Shown here: in pieces, positions 7,845 to 13,521 of the stretch | Layout of the letters: each line of letters begins with the position of its first letter | Numbering within the stretch: the first letter of the stretch is position 1 | DNA from: CAZPEV01 sp964585635 | Lineage (GTDB): Bacteria; Zixibacteria; MSB-5A5; GN15; JAAZOE01 | NCBI GenBank assembly: GCA_964585635.1 | Contig: CAZPEV010000038.1 | Span: 1-22,147, forward strand | Direction: 5' to 3' | Length of the DNA stretch: 22,147 nt | The notes under the pieces: model-generated | Told to the model about the DNA's origin: nothing | The model's input: only the letters and a program-made list of their open reading frames with translations | The model's database searches: none | Position numbers and translations under genes: made by a program

Positions 7845-8477
7845 TCAGCGGCCATTGTCGCTCAAAAGCTTCGTGATCGTTTCTTTCGCGATCGGATAGG
7901 TCACGACGATGGAATACGCCCCGCGACTGTCTCCCAGGCCATAGCCGACGGCGCGGTCGGTCGGATATTTTTCAGCCAGCGCCTTTTTCAAATCCTCCGA
8001 GAATCCGGCCGGAGCGCCGTGACAACTCAGGCACAGTTGTCCGACTTTGATCTCTTTCATATACCGGAACCGCGTGATAACGGTGCTGTCTCGCATCAGC
8101 GCCGCCGATGTCTGCGGCTCATCGGTCCGGGCCATGGCAAACTTCTGCAGCACCGAGTCCTCGAAGCGGTCAGGAAAAACATAAGGGTTGCGCTGGCGCA
8201 GCGAGACGCGGCGGATATCGATACCGGGCAGTTGCGAGTACCGGTCGGCGATCGCTGGGGCTTTGACGGCACAGACGCGCAGAGCAGCAGCCGGGCCGCC
8301 CTCGGATAAGGCTGCGACCAACTCCTGCTTCAACTCCGACTGAAAACCGGCGATCATATATTCACAGGCGGTGATTACCCTCTTCTCGTCAAACGATTCC
8401 GGTTTCCGCTCCACCCGCGCGATGCATCCCGATATGACGACGATCGCCAGTATTATCCCGACAGCCCGATATCTCAT
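7845..8477 (-). CDS. DUF3365 (Tll0287-like) haem-binding lipoprotein
   Basis: A 210-residue exported lipoprotein: hydrophobic N-terminus with lipobox VISGC, so C18 would be lipidated after signal peptidase II cleavage. A single c-type haem motif CLSCH lies at 149-153, and the region ending 'GAYSIVVTYPI' matches the DUF3365/Tll0287-like sensor-type domain as I recall it. Likely a periplasmic or membrane-anchored haem sensor or electron carrier; no partner oxidoreductase is nearby. The ATG at 8477 has GGAG 8 nt upstream. Divergently transcribed from the small ORF/lpxH unit. Confidence 0.8.
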   Translation of the reverse strand: MRYRAVGIILAIVVISGCIARVERKPESFDEKRVITACEYMIAGFQSELKQELVAALSEGGPAAALRVCAVKAPAIADRYSQLPGIDIRRVSLRQRNPYVFPDRFEDSVLQKFAMARTDEPQTSAALMRDSTVITRFRYMKEIKVGQLCLSCHGAPAGFSEDLKKALAEKYPTDRAVGYGLGDSRGAYSIVVTYPIAKETITKLLSDNGR

Positions 8478-8562
8478 GGTTCATTCTCCAATTTGATGGA
8501 CGGTAGTTTTCCCCAAACGAAAAATCAAGCATTTATTGAATCACCTTCCCCGGCCATTTCGA

Positions 8563-8591
8563 TTGACAGCCGCTCGGCGAAAGGATATATT
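8563..8591 (+). promoter_or_regulatory. Strong sigma70-type promoter for small ORF and lpxH
   Basis: Perfect -35 TTGACA (8563-8568), exactly 17-bp spacer, and -10 TATATT (8586-8591). Transcription would start near 8598, just before a GAAAGGA ribosome site. It faces lpxH, in the divergent spacer from the haem lipoprotein. Confidence 0.75.
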
Positions 8592-8614
8592 CGGTTTTTC
8601 GAAAGGACAGCGCC

Positions 8615-8740
8615 ATGCCCGAGTCCGTCGCTACGCCGGAACTCGTTGCCAAGCAGCGACTTTTCGCCAAGGGACCGACATTGATTCAACCACCGGACTG
8701 TTTGGGCAAGCATACGGCAGCTGTCAACCGGAGAGGCTGA
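8615..8740 (+). CDS. Small ORF (41 aa) leading lpxH
   Basis: Not recognised. A 41-residue frame beginning MPESVATPELVAKQ and ending AAVNRRG. Support is positional: it is the first frame after a near-consensus promoter, has GAAAGGA about 8 nt before its ATG, and its TGA (8738-8740) lies 3 nt before the lpxH TTG, with the lpxH ribosome site inside its last codons. It could be a genuine small protein or a leader that couples translation into lpxH. There is no hydrophobic segment. Confidence 0.45.
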   Translation: MPESVATPELVAKQRLFAKGPTLIQPPDCLGKHTAAVNRRG

Positions 8741-8743
8741 GCC

Positions 8744-9493
8744 TTGGGGAAAGCGATCTACTTTGTATCCGACGCCCATCTGGGATCGGATGACGCCGCC
8801 AGCGAGCAGGTGAAGCTGTCCAAGCTGTTCGCCTTTTTCGAGTTGGTCGCCCGCGAGGGGGAGAAGCTCTATATCCTTGGCGACCTGTTCGATTTCTGGT
8901 TTGAATATAAGCAGGCCATTCCCAAGCAGCATCTGAAAGTCATCTTCAAGCTGGCGGCGCTGGTGGAGCACGGCGTGCCGATTCATTATATCACCGGCAA
9001 CCATGACTTCTGGCTGGGTGATTTTCTCTCGCGCGAGGTCGGCATCACTATCCATCGCGACGGCATAGCGGTCACCGAGCAGGAGAAACGATTGTTCTTG
9101 ATTCACGGTGACGGCCTTTCCCCCTCCGACTGGAGATATCGCGTTTTCGTCCGCGCGCCATTACGCAACCGGCTGGCGATTGCGCTATATCGGCTGATTC
9201 CACCCGACTGGGGAATCCCCCTGGCGAAGGCGGTGTCATCAAGATCGCGCAATTATACCTCCGGGCGGGAGCCGAGGTTTCTCGAAGATTATGAGGCATA
9301 CGCCCGCCGCAAGCTGACCGAGGGATATGATGCCGTCCTGATCGGGCATGTGCATTATCCGGTGATGAAGCAATTTGACACAGGTGTGTATCTGAACACC
9401 GGCGACTTCTATCGTCATTTCAGCTACGGCCGCCTGCTGGATGGCTGGTTATCATTGGAATATTTCAATCGTAGGTCGGGTTCCGAGGAGTGA
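8744..9493 (+). CDS. lpxH: UDP-2,3-diacylglucosamine diphosphatase-like metallophosphoesterase
   Basis: Predicted peripheral inner-membrane enzyme of lipid A synthesis, hydrolysing UDP-2,3-diacylglucosamine to lipid X and UMP. All calcineurin-like metallophosphoesterase blocks are present in order: D10 and H12 in SDAHLG, D47 in GDLFDFW, N86-H87 in TGNHDFW, H121 in HGDG, and H202/H204 in GHVHYP. The 249-residue length fits LpxH. The start is TTG at 8744 with GGAGAGG 7 nt upstream; no ATG is better placed. The last codons (SGSEE) lie inside a GTCGGGTT repeat, so the native C-terminus may have been altered by the repeat. Relatives that act on other substrates cannot be excluded. Confidence 0.85.
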   Translation: MGKAIYFVSDAHLGSDDAASEQVKLSKLFAFFELVAREGEKLYILGDLFDFWFEYKQAIPKQHLKVIFKLAALVEHGVPIHYITGNHDFWLGDFLSREVGITIHRDGIAVTEQEKRLFLIHGDGLSPSDWRYRVFVRAPLRNRLAIALYRLIPPDWGIPLAKAVSSRSRNYTSGREPRFLEDYEAYARRKLTEGYDAVLIGHVHYPVMKQFDTGVYLNTGDFYRHFSYGRLLDGWLSLEYFNRRSGSEE

Positions 9494-9540
9494 AGCGACG
9501 AGAAACCCGACATAACAATTTGTAAGATGTCGGGTTTCTC
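9475..9540. terminator. Three-armed GTCGGGTTT repeat / bidirectional terminator after lpxH
   Basis: GAGAAACCCGACAT (9500-9513) and ATGTCGGGTTTCTC (9527-9540) form a perfect 14-bp stem. The same central arm can instead pair with GTCGGGTT at 9475-9482, which lies inside the lpxH coding end. The long stem sits between lpxH (plus) and the RT gene (minus), which converge, and could terminate both. The element also looks like a dispersed GTCGGGTTT-type intergenic repeat. Confidence 0.65.
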
Positions 9541-9602
9541 ATCCCGTCCACTTATGGTGGCCGGGATTCCGAACCAGGCCTATGGCTACGGAATCCAAAG
9601 GT

Positions 9603-10517
9603 TTAGGCTATAAGAGCAGGTCTAAACCGCTTCCTCAGAGCCTTTGCGGCCCCAGGATTGAGTGAATCAATATATCGTATCTTCCCCTGAATTGATCTAA
9701 GTATACTTGGATGGACTATTATCCCGAGAGCCAAATCGGCGCGCGCTTGATCAATAAGTCTTCGAGTTTCTCGTATCTTCTCACTGGGCGCATCAAGGCG
9801 GTTATTCACCCTGATCCCTGCGATTACCTGTTCCTTGCCATTTTGGATCGGTCTTGTTTTTTCTTCATTAGGCCGGAAACCCTCTTGGCAAATGATCTTC
9901 TTAATAGTCAATTGGAAATTGCCAACATAGGGTGGCCCGGATATAACAATATCATCTACAAATGTACCAGATACACCATTTATTGAATCAGCAAGAGTCC
10001 GCAAGCGATTTGCGAGTCCCATGCTCACTATATTCGCAACAATAGTGCTCGTGGGGGAGCCTTGAGGAAGTTGGCCATTGAAGGTAGTAAGTCGTGTCAG
10101 GTAATGAGAAACGTCTGGAGAACAACCAAGCTTCTCAAGGAATGTGCGATACACTATTCCTGGGTGGATACTAGGGAAGAAGTCATTTATGTCAGATATT
10201 AATATTGCACATTTTCTAACGTGCGGGCCGGCATAACCTCTGGCAGAACGAGTTTTCAAGCCGCCATGCATATTATCTGGGAATCGTAGCCTCTGCAGGA
10301 ATCCGTTGAGTCTGTCAACAATGAGACGGAAGCGGCCGGTAGGTGTCGCAAGATGCCTTCGCTTCTCTTTCGTAGTTATGATGGTCTCTCTGTAGAACCT
10401 GTACGGTTCCTTCTGTAACCCTACGCAGATAGATTCAAGTTCCTTTTGGCTTGTGCCAAGAATGCGACATAAATGGCGTACATCCCGGATCGAAAGAGTA
10501 TCAAGTTTACGGTTCAC
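9603..10517 (-). CDS. Retron-type reverse transcriptase
   Basis: RNA-dependent DNA polymerase expected to copy the adjacent ncRNA into msDNA. In numbering from the GTG at 10517: palm motif SDINDFFPSI (about 108-117, catalytic D), QGSPTSTIVAN (about 152-162, the retron-like QGxPTSP/SN block), and the catalytic FVDD (186-189), where the usual first residue Tyr is Phe. Then come NEEKT, VIAGIRVN (in place of the retron VTG motif) and the retron-like thumb RSIQGKIRYIDSLNP. At 304 residues it matches compact retron RTs and has no maturase or endonuclease domain. An in-frame ATG at 10574 would overlap the HTH gene by 41 nt with poor extra sequence, so the GTG, 16 nt after the HTH stop, is preferred; its GGGGGGAGA ribosome site is very close. 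Confidence 0.9.
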   Translation of the reverse strand: MNRKLDTLSIRDVRHLCRILGTSQKELESICVGLQKEPYRFYRETIITTKEKRRHLATPTGRFRLIVDRLNGFLQRLRFPDNMHGGLKTRSARGYAGPHVRKCAILISDINDFFPSIHPGIVYRTFLEKLGCSPDVSHYLTRLTTFNGQLPQGSPTSTIVANIVSMGLANRLRTLADSINGVSGTFVDDIVISGPPYVGNFQLTIKKIICQEGFRPNEEKTRPIQNGKEQVIAGIRVNNRLDAPSEKIRETRRLIDQARADLALGIIVHPSILRSIQGKIRYIDSLNPGAAKALRKRFRPALIA

Positions 10518-10533
10518 TCTCCCCCCGCGACAT

Positions 10534-10818
10534 TCAATAGTCCTTTTGCATTGCCAATCGAGCCGAAAGTACATTACTCAAAAGATCTCGGAGTACCTTG
10601 AATATCTCATGGCTGTCATCAGTATGCCCGATCACAAGCAATGAAAGCGGAATTTCGAACCTGCGCGATACTGCTTTCAGAAATGGCAGACCCGGTTCCA
10701 CTTTATTGTTCTCCACCTGTGATAAGTAAGTGCGAGCAATTCCAAGATCGCTCGCAAGCGCTGTTTGCGAAACCCCGTCTGCGGTACGCAACAGCTTTAT
10801 AATTGACCCAGTCTTCAT
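10534..10818 (-). CDS. XRE-family helix-turn-helix protein of the retron cassette
   Basis: A 94-residue DNA-binding protein. Residues about 3-60 are a Cro/CI-type HTH: LLRTADGVSQTALASDLGI, then ARTYLSQVENNKVEPGL, typical of XRE antitoxins and repressors. A short helical tail follows. It sits between the 138-aa gene and the RT gene on the same strand, so it could repress the cassette, act as antitoxin, or be the effector-associated HTH protein known from some retron types. The ATG at 10818 follows GTGGGG; the start lies inside the upstream frame, a 116-nt overlap. Confidence 0.88.
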   Translation of the reverse strand: MKTGSIIKLLRTADGVSQTALASDLGIARTYLSQVENNKVEPGLPFLKAVSRRFEIPLSLLVIGHTDDSHEIFKVLRDLLSNVLSARLAMQKDY

Positions 10819-11119
10819 AAAACCCCACTGGGATTATCTTGCAGTTAATAAAGGCATAGAGCTTTTGAATCAATTTCGCAATGAACGCGATCGCTTCAAC
10901 AAGTGCGCTCCAGTTCACAGGCTTGCGCTTGTGAGAGCTGGAAATCAACCGGATGAGCATTTCGATAGTCATTGACGCTGATTCAAGTTCTACCAAGCAT
11001 CGACGAGATGTCTTTGCGTTCGCAAGAGTTTTGGCTGCGGACATTTGCTGTGCCAAAACTTCCACCAAAGCAATGACTTCGTCTTGTCGTTCCTTAGCTG
11101 GTAGCTTTTTTGATTTCAT
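10703..11119 (-). CDS. Small helical protein of the retron cassette, unknown function
   Basis: Not recognised. The start is certain by its ribosome site: AAAGGAGG 5 nt before the ATG at 11119, the strongest in the cassette. Residues about 1-92 are charged/amphipathic helices (KERQDEVIALVEVLAQQM, then ASMTIEMLIRLISS, then ALVEAIAFIAKLIQKLYAF), looking like a small helical bundle. From about residue 93 the frame overlaps the HTH gene and turns into basic, Cys/Trp-containing, unlikely protein sequence. A one-base change would end it at a TAA near FIN, so the true protein may be about 93 residues with a frameshift here, or the overlap is real. As the first gene after the ncRNA it is a candidate effector or toxin. 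Confidence 0.65.
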   Translation of the reverse strand: MKSKKLPAKERQDEVIALVEVLAQQMSAAKTLANAKTSRRCLVELESASMTIEMLIRLISSSHKRKPVNWSALVEAIAFIAKLIQKLYAFINCKIIPVGFYEDWVNYKAVAYRRRGFANSACERSWNCSHLLITGGEQ

Positions 11120-11124
11120 ATTAA

Positions 11125-11132
11125 CCTCCTTT
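11125..11132 (-). promoter_or_regulatory. Consensus ribosome binding site of the small retron-cassette gene
   Basis: AAAGGAGG on the minus strand, five bases before the ATG at 11119. It fixes the start of the 138-aa frame and suggests that gene is translated far more strongly than the HTH and RT genes. Confidence 0.8.
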
Positions 11133-11200
11133 CTGTTTCCAAAATGTTGCTTGCGCGGCCAGTCACATTGCTATTGCAATATGAATCAACTCGCCGCGGC

Positions 11201-11431
11201 CTTATAAACTGAAAGCACTTTAGTATTTGTGCTATACTACCTGAAGATGCGGCCCAATACGCCCTTTACGGGCGCCATCGGCCAAAGGACCAGCAACAAT
11301 AGACCATACATTTACTGCACCTTCAAGCACCTCTCGCATTTCGAGAGTCGGTCACTCAATGAATGACCCTTCATCAGCGTCGCGCGTGGCGACGGTTGGA
11401 AACAGATCGAAGCTAACTACCAGCTCAAAAG
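11201..11431 (-). ncRNA. Candidate retron msr-msd RNA
   Basis: Read on the minus strand: a1-like arm CTTTTGAGCTGG (11431-11420) can pair with TCAGTTTATAAG (11212-11201), 11 of 12 positions counting G-U. TTAGC follows (11416-11412), the same motif that carries the branch G in Ec86; the candidate branch G is 11413. Three stem-loops form the msr part: CGTCGC/GCGACG (11394-11378), GGTCA/TGACC (11368-11350), CTCTCG/CGAGAG (11347-11331). Then a long imperfect hairpin forms the msd part, with basal stem CTTGAAGGTGC/GTGCTTTCAG (11327-11317 with 11218-11209) and a GC-rich tip at 11283-11251. It lies about 80 bp before the first protein gene of the RT cassette. An alternative ACAGAT/ATCTGT pairing around the TTAGC is possible, so exact ends are uncertain. 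Confidence 0.65.
11247..11277. repeat. Short repeats shared by msd tip and upstream region, copy 1
   Basis: ATGCGGCCCA (11247-11256) and TTACGGGCGCCA (11266-11277), 9 nt apart, at the tip of the msd-like hairpin. Exact copies occur in the same order upstream at 11482-11491 and 11564-11575. Confidence 0.6.
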
Positions 11432-11470
11432 AGTATCTGTCGCACCTCCTTGTTAATGGACTTCAGTCAG

Positions 11471-11499
11471 AAAATGGAAAAATGCGGCCCATATGTCAA
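11471..11499 (-). promoter_or_regulatory. Possible promoter of the retron transcript
   Basis: A perfect -35 TTGACA (11499-11494) about 65 bp before the ncRNA; the hexamer at 17-bp spacing is CATTTT, a poor -10. Position fits, sequence support is only moderate. Confidence 0.3.
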
Positions 11500-11575
11500 T
11501 AAAAATCTTACACTTGTGATAGGAAATTGAACACTATTTCGTAAACCACTATCTTACAGTATATTACGGGCGCCA
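11482..11575. repeat. Short repeats shared by msd tip and upstream region, copy 2
   Basis: ATGCGGCCCA (11482-11491) and TTACGGGCGCCA (11564-11575), separated by 72 nt, match the msd-tip sequences exactly. The first lies within the candidate retron promoter spacer. The rest of 11432-11690 shows no gene. Confidence 0.6.
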
Positions 11576-11693
11576 CCGTGATTCATTTTGAAAATCCTCT
11601 CCTGTCAATTGTGAGCTCAAGTACACGTCCAATGCACGAGGGCGTCCGCCAGCCACGAGTTATCGTATCATCTTCTCAGCACAAGGAACTTAG

Positions 11694-11738
11694 ATTGCCA
11701 CGCCCCATCCCGCTACGCGCGGGATCGGGGCTCGCAAT
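11694..11738. repeat. REP-like palindromic intergenic element
   Basis: A nested inverted repeat: ATTGC ... GCAAT outermost (11694-11698, 11734-11738), GCCCC/GGGGC next (11702-11706, 11727-11731), and ATCCCGC/GCGGGAT (11707-11713, 11719-11725) over a TACGC loop. It resembles the 'AGATTGCCACG...CTCGCAATGACG' dispersed repeats seen in many environmental genomes (recognised from memory). Confidence 0.6.
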
Positions 11739-11784
11739 GACGTTACGGGGCACTACGCCCCCTTGCATCGCCACCTTCAACCCC

Positions 11785-11825
11785 AAAAAAATCCCGCCGG
11801 GGTGGGGGGAATCCACTCCGGCGGG
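11785..11825 (-). terminator. Intrinsic terminator of the division/cell-wall operon
   Basis: On the minus strand a 13-bp stem (arms 11825-11813 and 11805-11793, one G-T pair) over a 7-nt loop is followed after one base by seven Ts (11791-11785). It lies 150 bp past the ftsZ stop and is a textbook rho-independent terminator. Confidence 0.9.
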
Positions 11826-11974
11826 CCCTGTAAAAAGAAAATGGGTCATTTTACGGCGCGCGCTCCGTTTCGGGCGTCCGCACACCCGGAGACGAGCCAC
11901 GAATCAGCGGCCCGCCCTGCCGTTTGAGTCATTCGCGAACGCGCGCCTAACTTTTTGGGCGTTGCCGCCCTACG

Positions 11975-13498
11975 TTACAGTTCTTCCATCTGCCGCCGGA
12001 TAAAGGTCGGCACCTCCAAATTCTTCGGGTCGGCGACGACCACCTGGCGCGGCATGCGACCGCCCCCGCCGCAACCGCCCAGCGGGACGATGGTCGGCAG
12101 ATCGAAATCGCTCAGTTCGGCGAAAACCAGTTCCGGCGTCAGATGACGGTTGCCGCCATCGTGGCCGTTGTCGCCGTTATGACCATTGTCGCCGTTGCCG
12201 TTACTGTCGCCGTCGTCCTCATCCTGCGTGGATGAGGTGGTCAGCGACAACACCGGCGCGGTGGCGGCGTCGGCCATGACCGTATGCCGATAACTGCAAC
12301 TGCGCTTGTTACGGCCGTTGTCCTCGTCCGGGGCGGCCATCGGCTCATCAGGGCTGTCGGCTTCGGCGTACACGACCTGACGGGTGGTCTTCTCGACCAG
12401 ACTGCTCGTCTCGGCCGACACCCGGCTGGCCACCGACACCGGCTTCGGCATCGAGGCAAACAGATCGACCGGAACAGCGGTCTGGACTTTCTCCTCCTCC
12501 GGGAAGGGGAGCAGTGGCATGGCCGGGCCGAATCCGGTGGCGATCACCGTCACCCGGATGGTGTCGGTCAGCTTGGGATCGATCACCGCCCCGACGATGA
12601 TGTTGGCGTCGGTTCCGGCGGCGTCGGAGATGCGCGAGGTGGCGTCATTGACGTCGAACAGGGTCATATCCGGCCCGCCGGTGACGTTGATGAGCACCCC
12701 TTTGGCTCCCGCGATGGCGACGTTTTCCAGAAGCGGCGAGGATATCGCCTGCTGCGCCGCGACGGCGGCCTTGTCGGGCCCGGTCGCCTCGCCGGTCCCC
12801 ATCAGGGCGTGGCCCATCTCGAGCATGACGGTGCGGACGTCGGCGAAATCGCAATTGATCAGGCCGGCGATGGTGATCAGGTCGGAGATACCCTTGGTGG
12901 CCTGATACAGCACGTTGTCGGCGATGGTGAAGGCGTCCGTCAACAGGGTGTTGCGGTCGGCGATGGCCAGCAGCTTCTGATTGGGAATGGTGATCTGGGT
13001 GTCGACGTGACGCCGTAGTTCGGACAGCCCCTCATCGGCGCGAGTCATCCGCTTTTTCCCTTCGAACTCGAACGGCTTGGTGACGATCGCCACCGTCAGG
13101 GCGCCGTTCAGCTTGGCCATCTTGGCCACCATGGGGGCCGCTCCGGTGCCGGTTCCGCCGCCCATGCCGGCGGTGACAAAAACCATATCGGCGCCGGCCA
13201 GCGCCACGGCAACCTCGCCGCCATCCTCTTCCATCGCCTGTCGGCCGATGTCGGGATTGGCGCCGGCCCCCAGGCCCTTGGTGAGTTGCTTGCCGATCTG
13301 GATTTTGGTGGCGGCCCGGTTTTGCTCCAGCACCTGGGCGTCGGTGTTGACCGCGATAAAATCCACGCCCGACAGACCGGCGTCGATCATGCGGTTGATG
13401 GCGTTGCCGCCGGCCCCGCCGACGCCGACGACTTTGATTTTGGCTTGCGTGATCAATTCCTCATCAAACTCAAACGGCATGACATTCTCCTCGGACAT
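11975..13498 (-). CDS. ftsZ: Cell division protein FtsZ
   Basis: Tubulin-like GTPase that forms the cytokinetic Z-ring at midcell. From the ATG at 13498: GGAGGNA (27-33), the GTP-binding signature GGGTGTG (113-119), and the catalytic T7-loop region (NCDFADV) are all intact. After about residue 325 comes an unusually long, low-complexity linker, including an Asn/Gly/His/Asp stretch (DGDSNGNGDNGHNGDNGH) and a GGCGGGGR patch. It ends in the conserved C-terminal peptide DPKNLEVPTFIRRQ that binds FtsA. The 507-residue length exceeds the usual 380-400 because of the linker. GAGGAGG lies 5 nt before this ATG; another ATG at 13480 also has GAGGAG. A TTG at 13525 overlapping ftsA is less likely. Last gene of the operon. 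Confidence 0.97.
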   Translation of the reverse strand: MSEENVMPFEFDEELITQAKIKVVGVGGAGGNAINRMIDAGLSGVDFIAVNTDAQVLEQNRAATKIQIGKQLTKGLGAGANPDIGRQAMEEDGGEVAVALAGADMVFVTAGMGGGTGTGAAPMVAKMAKLNGALTVAIVTKPFEFEGKKRMTRADEGLSELRRHVDTQITIPNQKLLAIADRNTLLTDAFTIADNVLYQATKGISDLITIAGLINCDFADVRTVMLEMGHALMGTGEATGPDKAAVAAQQAISSPLLENVAIAGAKGVLINVTGGPDMTLFDVNDATSRISDAAGTDANIIVGAVIDPKLTDTIRVTVIATGFGPAMPLLPFPEEEKVQTAVPVDLFASMPKPVSVASRVSAETSSLVEKTTRQVVYAEADSPDEPMAAPDEDNGRNKRSCSYRHTVMADAATAPVLSLTTSSTQDEDDGDSNGNGDNGHNGDNGHDGGNRHLTPELVFAELSDFDLPTIVPLGGCGGGGRMPRQVVVADPKNLEVPTFIRRQMEEL

Positions 13499-13521
13499 GA
13501 TGTCCTCCTCGGACGATTCTA

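Noticed and set aside
11401..11440. Ribosome-site-like AAGGAGG at about 11452-11446 (minus) implying a peptide gene before the ncRNA
   Set aside because: Following starts give only a handful of codons (GTG then stop within seven codons), so no gene is supported.
9603..11580. Diversity-generating retroelement
   Set aside because: The RT has QGSPTS rather than the DGR SQ-type motif, and no template/variable repeat pair with adenine substitutions is visible. The two short shared sequences are too short and identical.
9603..11580. Group II intron
   Set aside because: The RT lacks maturase and endonuclease domains, and no domain V-like hairpin or intron boundaries flank it.
11578..12003. 141-codon plus-strand frame
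   Set aside because: It runs through the REP-like palindrome and the ftsZ terminator, has no ribosome site, and overlaps the ftsZ 3' end antisense.
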